A DNA stretch of 64,000 nt from Comamonadaceae bacterium UBA4962 (GTDB lineage: Bacteria; Pseudomonadota; Gammaproteobacteria; Burkholderiales; Burkholderiaceae_C), in the NCBI GenBank assembly GCA_002397315.1, contig DHAE01000006.1:1-64000 (forward strand), given 5' to 3'. Positions 1 through 10,945 of the stretch are shown here, piece by piece. The notes beneath the pieces were generated by a model. It saw only the letters and a list, made by a program, of their open reading frames with translations. It was not told where the DNA came from and searched no databases. The position numbers were made by a program, and so were the translations under genes. Within the stretch, counting starts at the first letter, position 1. Each line of letters begins with the position of its first letter.

Positions 1-534
1 GTCGAGCAGCGCAGCGCGCCGCTGGCCGAGCCGGAACAGATCCTGCGCAACCACACGCCGGGTGCGCTGGCGCTGGTGCGTGACCAGGTGCCGGCCACGC
101 CGGGCGAGTACTACCCGCTGGACGGCGACACCTCGCTGAATCACTACAGCTACCAGGCGGCGCGGCGCGCGGCCGGCGCCGCGGTGCGCCTCAGGCCGCG
201 CCCTGCACGGGCCGCGGCATCCCGGCGCGCGTGTCCTCGGCGAGCGCTTCGATCTTCACGATGGCCAGCGACAGGTTGTCGCCGCCGCCACGCGCGCGCA
301 TGCGTGCCTTCTCGATCAGGAATTCGCTGGCCTCGCGCGGCGAGAGCGAATCCACGATCGCGCCGAGCTCCGCCGGGGAGAAGTAATGCCAGATACCGTC
401 GCTGCAGGCCAGCAGGATGTCTCCGGGAAGCAGCTGCGCGATGGAGTGGATGGCCACCGGCGGATCGCTCTCGGTGCCGAGGCAGCCCACGAGGATGTTC
501 GATTGGGGGTGGACGTTCGCTTCGGCCTCGGTGA
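1..534 (+). CDS. 3' end of an unrecognised gene, 5' truncated by the window edge
   Basis: Frame 1 is open from the first base. The first 60 or so codons read like a genuine protein, with mixed composition and a Tyr-rich stretch (EYYPLDGDTSLNHYSYQAAR). The other two forward frames close at once. No stop appears before 532-534, so the frame runs some 340 bases antisense through the end of the PP2C gene. From about base 180 the product turns into Arg/Ala/Pro-rich text typical of a shadow frame. Either the gene lost its natural stop (small deletion, frameshift or assembly error near 180-200), or it really ends in a junk tail overlapping its convergent neighbour. I do not recognise the family. Confidence 0.4.
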   Translation, partial: VEQRSAPLAEPEQILRNHTPGALALVRDQVPATPGEYYPLDGDTSLNHYSYQAARRAAGAAVRLRPRPARAAASRRACPRRALRSSRWPATGCRRRHARACVPSRSGIRWPRAARANPRSRRAPPGRSNARYRRCRPAGCLREAAARWSGWPPADRSRCRGSPRGCSIGGGRSLRPR

Positions 535-994
535 TCTCGCCGCGGTCGACCAGCGCCTGCACGTAGGAGTGGTCGCTGGTGCGGTGCACCAGCCGTGTTC
601 CCTGGAAATGGTAGATGCGCGAATCGCCGGCATGCGCCCAGTGGCAGTCGCCGCGCGGGTTGATCAGGAAGGCGGCCACGGTGCTGTGCGGCTCCTGCTC
701 GGCCGAGATCGCCGTGAGCCGGATCACGAGGTGGGCTTCTTCCACCATGTGCCGGAGCATGGCCACCGGGTCGTCGCTGTCGGGCGCATAGCGGTCGAAG
801 AGCTGGCGCGCGGTCAGCATGACCTGGTCGGAGGCCTTGCGCCCGCCGCTGCGGCCGCCCATGCCGTCCGCCACCACGCCCAGCACGCAGCCGTTGTGCC
901 GGGGATGCGCGATCAGCAGGACCTGGTCCTGCTGGTACTCGCGGTCGCCCCTGTGGATACCGGTCGACGCGACCAGGCGAAACGGTTGGGTCAT
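191..994 (-). CDS. PP2C-family serine/threonine protein phosphatase
   Basis: This 267-residue cytoplasmic protein is a Mg/Mn-dependent Ser/Thr phosphatase of the PPM/PP2C (Stp1) type. The metal-binding motifs are in the usual order: an acidic site near residue 25 (QQDQVLL), VADGMGGRSGG, HAGDSRIY, CSDGIW and a C-terminal GGGDNLSLAIV. The start was chosen at ATG 994 (MTQPFRL); longer in-frame extensions are Arg/Pro-rich and implausible. In other bacteria such enzymes reverse Hanks-type kinase phosphorylation, often in type VI secretion or cell-envelope signalling. No kinase gene is visible here, though the truncated gene to the left is unidentified. It is divergent from the helicase gene across 125 bases. 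Confidence 0.9.
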   Translation of the reverse strand: MTQPFRLVASTGIHRGDREYQQDQVLLIAHPRHNGCVLGVVADGMGGRSGGRKASDQVMLTARQLFDRYAPDSDDPVAMLRHMVEEAHLVIRLTAISAEQEPHSTVAAFLINPRGDCHWAHAGDSRIYHFQGTRLVHRTSDHSYVQALVDRGEITEAEANVHPQSNILVGCLGTESDPPVAIHSIAQLLPGDILLACSDGIWHYFSPAELGAIVDSLSPREASEFLIEKARMRARGGGDNLSLAIVKIEALAEDTRAGMPRPVQGAA

Positions 995-1051
995 GGCGGT
1001 ATCGGACAAACGGGGAAAGGCCTGCAGGTGGCCGCAGTCGGGCGGGGGCCC

Positions 1052-1057
1052 TATTAT
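1052..1057 (+). promoter_or_regulatory. candidate -10 box for the helicase gene
   Basis: TATTAT stands alone in an otherwise GC-rich divergent spacer, 63 bases before the helicase start. No convincing -35 element is seen at 17 bases, so this is a weak call made on AT content and position only. Confidence 0.3.
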
Positions 1058-1119
1058 CGAGGGATGGACAGCAGTTTCGGGGAAGTGTCTCGCGCCCGCA
1101 GCCACCGCGGGGCCCACGC

Positions 1120-3408
1120 ATGAGCGCCGGCGCCGGGCATCCCACCACGCTGCTGCAGGCGGTGGCGGCATCCTTTGCGGAGGACGGGCCGCTGGCACTG
1201 GCGCAGGACCGTTTCCAGCCGCGTCCGGGGCAGGCCGCCATGGCCGCGGCCGTCGCCGAGACCATCGAGCAGGGCGGGGCACTCGTGGTCGAGGCAGGCA
1301 CCGGCGTGGGCAAGACCTTTGCGTACCTGGTGCCCGCGCTGCTGAGCGGTGAACGCGTGCTGATCTCCACCGCCACCAAGGCGCTGCAGGACCAGCTCCA
1401 CGGCCGCGATCTGCCGAAGCTGCTGCAGGCACTCGCCCTGCCGGCCCGCGTGGCGCTGCTGAAAGGGCGTGGCAGCTACCTCTGCCTGCACCGGCTGGAA
1501 CTGGCGCGGCAGCATCCCTCGGCGGAGGATTCCGCCGTCGCGCGGATGCTCGCCCGCGTGGAGGTCTGGTCGCAGGCCACGGCCACGGGCGATCTCACGG
1601 AACTGCCGGGCTGGGACGAGCGCTCGGCCGCCACGCCGCTGTTCACCTCCACGCGCGACAACTGCCTGGGATCGGCCTGCCCGCGCTTCCGCGGCTGCCA
1701 CGTCTACCAGGCGCGGCGCGAGGCGATGGCGGCCGACGTGGTGGTCATCAACCACCACCTGTTCTTCGCGGACCACGCCATCCGCGGCACCGGCGTGGCC
1801 GAGCTGCTGCCGAGCACCCGCGTGGTGGTGTTCGACGAGGCGCACCAGCTGAGCGACACGGGGGTGCAGTTCCTGGGGAGCCAGATGGCATCGTCGCAGT
1901 GGCTCGATCTGGCGCGCGACGTGCTGGCGGCAGGGCTGCAGCTGGCGCGGGGCCTGGCGGACTGGCAGGGCGTCGCCGCCGCGCTGGAGCATGCCGCGCG
2001 CGACTGGCGCATGGCCGTGGGAGCACGCACGCCGGGCACCCGGCTGCGCTGGGCCGCCGATGTACCGGACGGAGTCGACGCCGGGGGCTGGAGCCAGGCG
2101 CTGCAGGACCTGTCGGCGGCCTGCCGCCAGGCGCTGGCCGCCCTCGACACGGTGAGCGAGATCGCGCCGGATTTCGTGCGCCTGCACGAGCGCTGCGTGG
2201 CGCTGATGGAGCGGCTCGGCCTGTTCCTGGACCCGGCGCCGGGCAGCGCCGTGCGCTGGGTGGAGGCCGGCACGCACCACGTGCGCGCCGCGCAGGCGCC
2301 GCTCGACATCGCCGTTCCGTTGCGCGGCTTGTGGTTTCCGGAAAGCGCCAGCGCGGGCAGTGACAACACCGACGGCACGGGCCCCGCCCTGCAGTATGCC
2401 GATACCGACCAGGATCTGCCCTGGAGCGACGAAGCCGCAGCGGACACGACCGCATCGCAGGTGGCCGAGCCGCCCGTGCCGCCGCTGGTGCCGCCCCTCT
2501 GGCCGGAACGCCCGGGCGGAACGGACGGAGACGGCGGGCGGACCGGGCCGGACGGGCGCGAGGGGCTGCAGCGTTCGGATGCCGGCCTGCCCGAACGCCC
2601 GCGCGCCTGGATCTTCACCTCCGCCACCCTGGGCGACGACGCCTCGCTGCGATGGTTCACCGAGGCCTGCGGCCTGGAGGGCGCGCGCGTGCTGCAGGTG
2701 CCGAGCCCCTTCGACTATGCGGCGCAGGCCGGGCTCTACGTGCCGCGCCACCTGCCCGCGCCGTCCGACCCGGGGCACGGGGCGGCCGTGGCACGGTGGG
2801 CAGGCGATGCGGCGCGCGTGCTGGGCGGGCGCACACTGGTGCTGACCACCACGCTGCGCGCGCTGCGCACCATCGGCGACGCGCTGAAGGCGCGCTTCGC
2901 GGACGGCTCGGGCATCGAGGTGCTGGTGCAGGGCGAATGGCCGAAACGCCGGCTGATGGAGCGCTTCCGCGAGGGCGACGGCGACGGCATGCGGCCGGGC
3001 TGCGTGCTGGTGGCCTCGGCCACCTTCTGGGAGGGTTTCGACGTGCCGGGCGATGCGCTGCAGCTCGTGGTGATCGACAAGCTGCCGTTCCCGCCGCCGG
3101 GCGATCCCGTGGTGGAGGCACGCTCGCAGCGGCTGGAGCAGGAAGGGCGGAGCGCCTTCCGGCATTTCGCGCTGCCGGAGGCGGCGATCGCGCTCAAGCA
3201 GGGGGCCGGGCGGTTGATCCGCCACGAGCAGGACCGGGGCCTGCTGGCGGTGGCGGACCTGCGCCTGGCGACGATGGGCTACGGCAAGCGGCTGCTGGCC
3301 GCGCTGCCGCCCATGCGGCGGATTCAGGACGAGGGGGAGTGGGCGGAGGCGCTGCGGGAGCTGGCCGCCGTCACCACAGCTTCCACCACGGATCGTCCTT
3401 CGCCTTGA
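1120..3408 (+). CDS. ATP-dependent DNA helicase, DinG/YoaA type (XPD-like, Fe-S)
   Basis: A 762-residue superfamily 2 helicase of the XPD-like group that unwinds DNA 5' to 3'. Walker A (EAGTGVGKT) lies at residues 58-66 and the DEAH box at 239-242. Four cysteines at 122, 182, 187 and 193 match the 4Fe-4S cluster ligands of this group. Helicase motifs V/VI appear near the C-terminus (ASATFWEGFDVPG, then QGAGRLIRHEQD). An unconserved Pro/Gly/Asp-rich insert sits at about 440-490. YoaA is the closer E. coli relative by length and motif layout; DinG itself is the alternative. The gene converges on bamD and the two coding ends overlap by 38 bases. Confidence 0.9.
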   Translation: MSAGAGHPTTLLQAVAASFAEDGPLALAQDRFQPRPGQAAMAAAVAETIEQGGALVVEAGTGVGKTFAYLVPALLSGERVLISTATKALQDQLHGRDLPKLLQALALPARVALLKGRGSYLCLHRLELARQHPSAEDSAVARMLARVEVWSQATATGDLTELPGWDERSAATPLFTSTRDNCLGSACPRFRGCHVYQARREAMAADVVVINHHLFFADHAIRGTGVAELLPSTRVVVFDEAHQLSDTGVQFLGSQMASSQWLDLARDVLAAGLQLARGLADWQGVAAALEHAARDWRMAVGARTPGTRLRWAADVPDGVDAGGWSQALQDLSAACRQALAALDTVSEIAPDFVRLHERCVALMERLGLFLDPAPGSAVRWVEAGTHHVRAAQAPLDIAVPLRGLWFPESASAGSDNTDGTGPALQYADTDQDLPWSDEAAADTTASQVAEPPVPPLVPPLWPERPGGTDGDGGRTGPDGREGLQRSDAGLPERPRAWIFTSATLGDDASLRWFTEACGLEGARVLQVPSPFDYAAQAGLYVPRHLPAPSDPGHGAAVARWAGDAARVLGGRTLVLTTTLRALRTIGDALKARFADGSGIEVLVQGEWPKRRLMERFREGDGDGMRPGCVLVASATFWEGFDVPGDALQLVVIDKLPFPPPGDPVVEARSQRLEQEGRSAFRHFALPEAAIALKQGAGRLIRHEQDRGLLAVADLRLATMGYGKRLLAALPPMRRIQDEGEWAEALRELAAVTTASTTDRPSP

Positions 3409-4168
3409 AGCCGTTGCGCATGTAGCTGCTCTGCGGGTACGAGGCGGCCATCACGCGCTCGGTGTCGTCGCGCAGCTGGGTCATGCCGAGCGCGTCGTAC
3501 GACTTGATCAGGATGTAGAGCGCTTCTTCCAGCGCCGGCACGTCCTTGTAGTCGGCGAGCGCGATCTGCGCGCGGTTGATGGCGGCCACGTAGGCGCCGC
3601 GCTGGTAGTAGTAGCGGGCCACGTGCACCTCGTACTGCGCGAGCGAATTGACGATGTACGTCATGCGCTGCTGCGCGTCGCGGGCGTAGCGCGAATCGGG
3701 GAAGCGGGTGACGAGTTCGCGGAAGGATTCGAACGAATCCTTGGCGGCCTTCTGGTCGCGCTCCGACAGGTCCTGGCGCGACAGCCACGAGAACAGGCCC
3801 AGGTTGTCGTTGAAGTTGACCAGGCCCTTCAGGTAGAGGGCGTAGTCGTAGGCCGGGCTCGCGGGGTGCAGCTTCATGAAGCGGTCGAGCGTGGCGATGG
3901 CCTGGGCCTTCTCGCCGCCCTTGTACTGGGCGTAGGCCTTCTCGAGCTGCGCCTGCTGGGCGAGCGGGGTGCCGGCGGCGCGGCCTTCGAGCTTCTCGAA
4001 CAGCGGCACGGCCTTGTCGTAGGCGTTGCTGCCCATCTCGTCGCGCGCTTCGGAATAGATGCGGTTGGGGCTCCAGCCGGCGGTCTTGTCTTCGGTGGTG
4101 GTGGAGCAGCCCGCGAGCACGCCTGCGGCGAGCAGGGCGGTCAACAGCGGCAGGGAAAAACGCGGCAT
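3371..4168 (-). CDS. bamD: outer membrane assembly lipoprotein BamD (ComL)
   Basis: A 265-residue lipoprotein, the essential TPR scaffold of the BAM complex that inserts beta-barrel proteins into the outer membrane. ATG 4168 gives a perfect lipoprotein signal peptide with lipobox LAGC and acylated Cys21. An upstream in-frame start would bury it behind 25 residues. The mature part carries the TPR-like repeats of the family (SEARDEMGSNAYDKAVPLFE near the start, then the conserved ARYYYQRGAYVAAINRAQ). Length is normal. Transcription likely starts from the -10 box at 4249-4254. The 3' end overlaps the helicase gene by 38 bases, tail to tail. Confidence 0.95.
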   Translation of the reverse strand: MPRFSLPLLTALLAAGVLAGCSTTTEDKTAGWSPNRIYSEARDEMGSNAYDKAVPLFEKLEGRAAGTPLAQQAQLEKAYAQYKGGEKAQAIATLDRFMKLHPASPAYDYALYLKGLVNFNDNLGLFSWLSRQDLSERDQKAAKDSFESFRELVTRFPDSRYARDAQQRMTYIVNSLAQYEVHVARYYYQRGAYVAAINRAQIALADYKDVPALEEALYILIKSYDALGMTQLRDDTERVMAASYPQSSYMRNGFKAKDDPWWKLW

Positions 4169-4248
4169 GGCAGCGGCTTTCTGACAATCGGTGAAAGGAG
4201 GTCGGGCGGGCCCGCGCGCGGCGGCGCCGGCCGGCGGACCCATCGAAC

Positions 4249-4254
4249 ATTGTA
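4249..4254 (-). promoter_or_regulatory. candidate bamD -10 box
   Basis: On the minus strand this reads TACAAT, 81 bases ahead of the bamD start codon. It sits back to back with an identical TACAAT on the plus strand for dnaE, giving a compact divergent promoter pair. The -35 regions are poor matches on both strands. Confidence 0.45.
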
Positions 4255-4301
4255 CCGGCCGCCCGACACCCGGTCGGACCGCCCGGGAAGGGGCGCGTTC
4301 C

Positions 4302-4307
4302 TACAAT
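4302..4307 (+). promoter_or_regulatory. candidate dnaE -10 box, implying a very short leader
   Basis: TACAAT ends only 7 bases before the dnaE ATG, so transcription would begin at or next to the start codon. No Shine-Dalgarno sequence is visible between the box and the ATG. If the box is used, the message is effectively leaderless. Confidence 0.45.
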
Positions 4308-4314
4308 ACCGCCC

Positions 4315-7300
4315 ATGTTTGTCCATTTGCGCCTGCACACCGAGTTTTCCGTCGTCGACGGCACCGCCCGCATCGACGAAGTGGCCAAGGCGGCGGCCCG
4401 GGATGGCCAGCCAGCGCTGGCCATCACCGACCTCCACAACCTCTTCGGCGCCATCAAGTTCTACAAGGAAGCGCGCGGCAAGGGCGTCAAGCCCGTGCTG
4501 GGCGCCGAGGTCAGCCTGGAGCCCGAATCCGGCAGCGGCGGCCCGTCGCGCATCCTGCTGCTGGCGCAGGGCCGGCAGGGGTACCTGAATCTCTGCGAAC
4601 TGCTCGCCCGCGCCTGGACGCGCAACGTCGTGAAGAACGTGCCGCTGTGCACCTGGGAGTGGCTGGAAGAGCTGGGCGGCGACCTGATCGCCCTCTCCGG
4701 CGCCCACACCGGCCCCGTGGGCCAGGCGTTCACCCGCGGCGATGGCGAAGGTGCCTCCCGTGCCGCGCTGCGCCTGGCCGGGCTGTTCCCGCACCGCTTC
4801 TACCTGGAACTGCAGCGCGCCGGACGACCGGAGGACGAGGCCCAGGTGGTGGCCGCCGTGCAACTGGCCGCCCGCCTGCAACTGCCGGTGGTGGCCACGC
4901 AGCCCACGCAGTTCCTGACGGCCGACGACTACGAGGCCCACGAGGCCCGCGTCTGCATCGCCGAGGGCGAGATCCTCGCGAACCCGCGCCGCGTGCGCCG
5001 CTTCACGCGCGAGCAGTATTTCAAGTCGAGCGCCCAGATGGAGGCGCTGTTCGCCGACGTGCCGACGGCCATCGCCAACACGCTGGAGATCGCCAAGCGC
5101 TGCAACCTGTCGCTGGTGCTCGGCAAGCCGCGCCTGCCGGACTTCCCCACGCCCAACGGCATGCCGATCGACGAGTACTTCCGGTACGCGTCGTTCGAGG
5201 GCCTGGAAGAGCGCTTGAAACACCTCTTCCGCAACGAGGCGAAGCGCGACAAGCAGCGTCCGCGCTACGTGGAGCGGCTGGAGTTCGAGCTGGCCACCAT
5301 CCTGAAGATGGGTTTCCCGGGCTACTTCCTCATCGTGGGCGACTTCATCCAGTGGGCCAAGGAAAACGGCTGCCCGGTGGGCCCGGGCCGGGGCTCCGGC
5401 GCCGGCTCGCTCGTGGCCTATGCGCTCAAGATCACCGACCTGGATCCGCTGCAGTACAACCTGCTGTTCGAGCGTTTCCTGAACCCCGAGCGGGTCTCGA
5501 TGCCCGACTTCGACATCGACTTCTGCCAGTCCAACCGCGACCGGGTGATCGACTACGTGAAGGACAAGTACGGCAAGAATGCCGTGAGCCAGATCGCCAC
5601 CTTCGGCACCATGGCGGCCAAGGCGGCGATCCGCGACGTGGGCCGTGTCATGGACATGAGCTACACCTTCTGCGACGGCATCTCCAAGCTGGTGCCCGGC
5701 AAGCCGGGCATGTCGTACACGCTGGCCTATCCGCCCGAGGTGAAGAAGGAGGGCGACAAGAACAACTACGCGTTGGAGTTGGAGCCGATGCTCTACGAGC
5801 GCGTGCGCAAGGAAGAGGACGTCAAGACCGTCATCGAGATGGCGCAGAAGCTCGAGGGCATGACCCGGAACATCGGCATGCACGCCGGGGGGGTGCTGAT
5901 CGCCCCGGGCAAGCTCACCGATTTCTGCCCTCTCTACCAGCAGCCGGGCAGCGAGTCGGCCGTGAGCCAGTACGACAAGGACGACGTGGAGGCGATCGGC
6001 CTCGTGAAGTTCGACTTTCTGGGCCTGGCGACGCTGACGATCCTGGAGATCGCCCGCGAGTTCATCATGAAGCGCCACAAGGGCCAGGAGAACTTCGCTT
6101 TCGAGAACATCCCGCTCGACGACGCGCCCACGTACCGGCTGTTCTCCGACGGCAAGACGGAAGCGGTGTTCCAGTTCGAATCGCGCGGCATGCAGGGCAT
6201 GCTGAAGGAAGCGCGCCCGAGCCGGCTGGAAGACCTGATCGCCCTAAACGCGCTCTACCGTCCGGGCCCGATGGACCTGATCCCCACCTTCGTGAACCGC
6301 AAGCACGGCAAGGAGCCGGTGGAGTACCCGCATCCGCTGGTCGAGCCCGTGCTGGCCGAGACCTACGGGATCATGGTGTACCAAGAGCAGGTGATGCAGA
6401 CCGCCCAGGTGCTGGGGGGCTACAGCCTCGGCGGCGCCGACATGCTGCGCCGGGCCATGGGCAAGAAGAAGGCCGAGGAGATGGCCGAGCACCGCGAAAT
6501 CTTCCGCAAGGGCGCGGCCGAGAAGGGCATCGGCCAGGACAAGGCCGACGAGGTGTTCGACCTGATGGAGAAGTTCGCGGGCTACGGCTTCAACAAGTCG
6601 CACGCCGCCGCGTATTCCCTGCTGGCCTACCACACCGGCTGGCTCAAGGTGCACTACACGGCCGAGTTCTTCTGCGCCAACATGACGGTGGAAATGGACG
6701 ACACCGACAAGCTGAAGGTGCTGTACGAAGACGCCATGAAGATGGGGCTCACGTTCGAGCCGCCGGACGTGAACCGCGGCATGTACCGCTTCGAGCCGGT
6801 GACCGACAAGGTGATCCGCTACGGGCTGGGCGCCATCAAGGGCACGGGCCAGCAGGCCATCGAGGCCATCATCGCGGCCCGCGAAGGCCGCGGCGTGGGG
6901 CCGCGCGGCGACACGAAGGGACCGTTCGCGAGCCTGTTCGATTTCTGCGCGCGCGTGGACCGCACCCGCCTGAACAAGCGCACGCTGGAGGCGCTCATCA
7001 AGGCCGGCGCCTTCGATGCGATGGAAATGAACCGGGCTTCGCTCGCGGCTTCCATCGACCGGGCGTTCGACTTCGCCAATGCGCTGATCGCCAACGCCAA
7101 CCAGGGCGGGCTCTTCGACATGATGGGCGACGACTCCCACGGATCGAGCACGCAGGATCCCGACCTCGTGGAGATGGTGCCCTGGGGCGTGAAGGAACGG
7201 CTCACGCAGGAGAAGACGGCCATCGGCTTCTACCTCTCGGGCCACCTGTTCGACGAGGTGGAGAAAGAGGTGCGGCGCTTCGTGCGCACGCCGATCGAAG

Positions 7301-7860
7301 AGCTGTCGGACAGCCGCGAGCCGCAGATCATGGCGGGCATAGTGAGCGACTTCCGGGTGATCAACGGCCAGCGCGGGCGCCTCGCGCTCTTCAAGCTGGA
7401 CGACAAGTCGGCCACCATCGAGGCCTCTGCCGACGAGAACGTGGTCAACGCCCACCGCGATCTGCTCAAGGACGACGAATTCGTGGTGCTGCTGGGCCGC
7501 CTGCAGCTCGACCACTTCAGCGGCGGGCTGCGCGTGAAGGTGATGCAGGGCTGGGATCTGGCCGGCGCGCGCGCCAAGTTCGGCCGCTACCTGCAGGTGG
7601 CCGTGGGCGACTGCGCTCCGGACGTGCAGCGGCTGGTGCGGGAGTTCCCGCCGAAGCGCCAGGAAACGCCCGAAGGCGAGGTGCTGGTGCACGGCCTGCG
7701 CGTGCGCATGGGCGTGCGCTGCCAGGCCGAGGGACAGCAGGCCGTGGCCGAGCTGCAACTGGGCGAGGGCAGCCGGTTCTTCCCCTCCGATGCGGCGCTG
7801 GCGGCCTGGAGCGCGGAGGCCGGAAGCGGGATGGTCAACGTGGTGTACGACGCCGGCTGA
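4315..7860 (+). CDS. dnaE: DNA polymerase III subunit alpha
   Basis: The 1181-residue replicative polymerase catalytic subunit. The N-terminal PHP domain begins at residue 1 (LRLHTEFSVVDG). The polymerase core follows, with the GPGRGSGAGSLVAYAL palm motif near 360 and the catalytic aspartates in SMPDFDIDF near 395-401. Then come the helix-hairpin-helix region, an OB-fold near 990-1070 and a C-terminal tau-binding part. Length matches dnaE1-type alpha subunits of about 1160-1180 residues. It is divergent from bamD. No separate exonuclease gene is nearby, as expected for a beta-proteobacterium with dnaQ elsewhere. Confidence 0.97.
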   Translation: MFVHLRLHTEFSVVDGTARIDEVAKAAARDGQPALAITDLHNLFGAIKFYKEARGKGVKPVLGAEVSLEPESGSGGPSRILLLAQGRQGYLNLCELLARAWTRNVVKNVPLCTWEWLEELGGDLIALSGAHTGPVGQAFTRGDGEGASRAALRLAGLFPHRFYLELQRAGRPEDEAQVVAAVQLAARLQLPVVATQPTQFLTADDYEAHEARVCIAEGEILANPRRVRRFTREQYFKSSAQMEALFADVPTAIANTLEIAKRCNLSLVLGKPRLPDFPTPNGMPIDEYFRYASFEGLEERLKHLFRNEAKRDKQRPRYVERLEFELATILKMGFPGYFLIVGDFIQWAKENGCPVGPGRGSGAGSLVAYALKITDLDPLQYNLLFERFLNPERVSMPDFDIDFCQSNRDRVIDYVKDKYGKNAVSQIATFGTMAAKAAIRDVGRVMDMSYTFCDGISKLVPGKPGMSYTLAYPPEVKKEGDKNNYALELEPMLYERVRKEEDVKTVIEMAQKLEGMTRNIGMHAGGVLIAPGKLTDFCPLYQQPGSESAVSQYDKDDVEAIGLVKFDFLGLATLTILEIAREFIMKRHKGQENFAFENIPLDDAPTYRLFSDGKTEAVFQFESRGMQGMLKEARPSRLEDLIALNALYRPGPMDLIPTFVNRKHGKEPVEYPHPLVEPVLAETYGIMVYQEQVMQTAQVLGGYSLGGADMLRRAMGKKKAEEMAEHREIFRKGAAEKGIGQDKADEVFDLMEKFAGYGFNKSHAAAYSLLAYHTGWLKVHYTAEFFCANMTVEMDDTDKLKVLYEDAMKMGLTFEPPDVNRGMYRFEPVTDKVIRYGLGAIKGTGQQAIEAIIAAREGRGVGPRGDTKGPFASLFDFCARVDRTRLNKRTLEALIKAGAFDAMEMNRASLAASIDRAFDFANALIANANQGGLFDMMGDDSHGSSTQDPDLVEMVPWGVKERLTQEKTAIGFYLSGHLFDEVEKEVRRFVRTPIEELSDSREPQIMAGIVSDFRVINGQRGRLALFKLDDKSATIEASADENVVNAHRDLLKDDEFVVLLGRLQLDHFSGGLRVKVMQGWDLAGARAKFGRYLQVAVGDCAPDVQRLVREFPPKRQETPEGEVLVHGLRVRMGVRCQAEGQQAVAELQLGEGSRFFPSDAALAAWSAEAGSGMVNVVYDAG

Positions 7861-7896
7861 CGGTGGCGGCGGCCCCGGCCAGGGGGCGCCATCTTG

Positions 7897-7998
7897 AAAT
7901 TCCGGTGTCCGCCGGCAATTGGGACGGTGCGTCTCCCGCCGGCGGATGGGCCGCCCCTGCCGCACCGCGTGCGAAACCGCGTCGCAAGACCGGAATTT
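7897..7998. repeat. widely spaced 10-bp inverted repeat between dnaE and clpS
   Basis: AAATTCCGGT at 7897-7906 is repeated exactly in inverted orientation as ACCGGAATTT at 7989-7998. The 82 bases between are GC-rich and contain further short palindromes such as GCCGGCGG. The pair brackets most of the 202-bp dnaE-clpS spacer, which holds no gene. It could be a folded leader, the terminal repeats of a small element, or chance. Confidence 0.4.
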
Positions 7999-8062
7999 GC
8001 ACCCCGGCAATGGGCTTTTTCGCTCTGGGGCAAACTGCTCCGGACGCTCTAGAATGGTCCGC

Positions 8063-8422
8063 ATGGCAACAAAACCACCCTCAATCAACCCGGTGCCTCC
8101 CACGGGAGCGCCGTCGCGGGACGATGGCGGTTCGGTCGTGCTCGAACGACGCACGCAGAAGACCCAGCCGCCCCAGATGTACCAGGTGGTGATGCTCAAC
8201 GACGACTACACGCCCATGGAGTTCGTGATCGTCGTACTGCAGGAGTTCTTCAGCAAGGACCGGGAAGCGGCCACCCAGATCATGCTGAAGATCCACCTGG
8301 ACGGCAAAGGCGTCTGCGGCGTGTACTCACGCGACGTGGCGGCCACCAAGGTCGAACAGGTGCGTGAGGCCGCGCACAAGGCGGGACACCCGCTGCAATG
8401 CCTGAGCGAGCCGGTTGAATAA
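8063..8422 (+). CDS. clpS: ATP-dependent Clp protease adaptor protein ClpS
   Basis: A 119-residue adaptor that delivers N-degron substrates to ClpAP by binding the ClpA N-domain. The conserved core is clear: an N-end-rule pocket around [15 protein letters not shown], the [18 protein letters not shown] strand-helix, and a C-terminal [10 protein letters not shown]. The disordered N-terminal 40 residues are typical. ATG 8063 (MATKPPS) was preferred over an in-frame ATG 9 bases upstream. The gene lies 57 bases before clpA on the same strand, the standard arrangement. Confidence 0.95.
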   Translation: MATKPPSINPVPPTGAPSRDDGGSVVLERRTQKTQPPQMYQVVMLNDDYTPMEFVIVVLQEFFSKDREAATQIMLKIHLDGKGVCGVYSRDVAATKVEQVREAAHKAGHPLQCLSEPVE

Positions 8423-8479
8423 CCGCCCCCGGGTCCCGATCTACCGTTATCCCTTCCCCGCAAGCACAAAGGAGTTCAC

Positions 8480-10831
<2,352 letters not shown>

Positions 10832-10877
10832 AGTTCTTCATCCGCCACGTGCCGGTGCCCTGCGCGGCACCGCGCCC

Positions 10878-10914
10878 AGCCCGCAGATCCCTTGGGGACT
10901 GCGGGCTTTTTCTT
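10878..10914 (+). terminator. rho-independent terminator after clpA
   Basis: AGCCCGCAG (10878-10886) pairs perfectly with CTGCGGGCT (10899-10907). The stem is extended inward by TCCC/GGGGA and followed by TTTTTCTT. It lies 46 bases past the clpA stop and between convergent genes. Confidence 0.92.
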
Positions 10915-10945
10915 GGCGGTCCCGGCGACCCGGGGCCACGGTTTC

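Noticed and set aside
4141..6078. 645-residue minus-strand ORF inside dnaE
   Set aside because: His/Leu/Val/Glu-rich antisense shadow of a GC-rich gene; dnaE on the other strand is beyond doubt.
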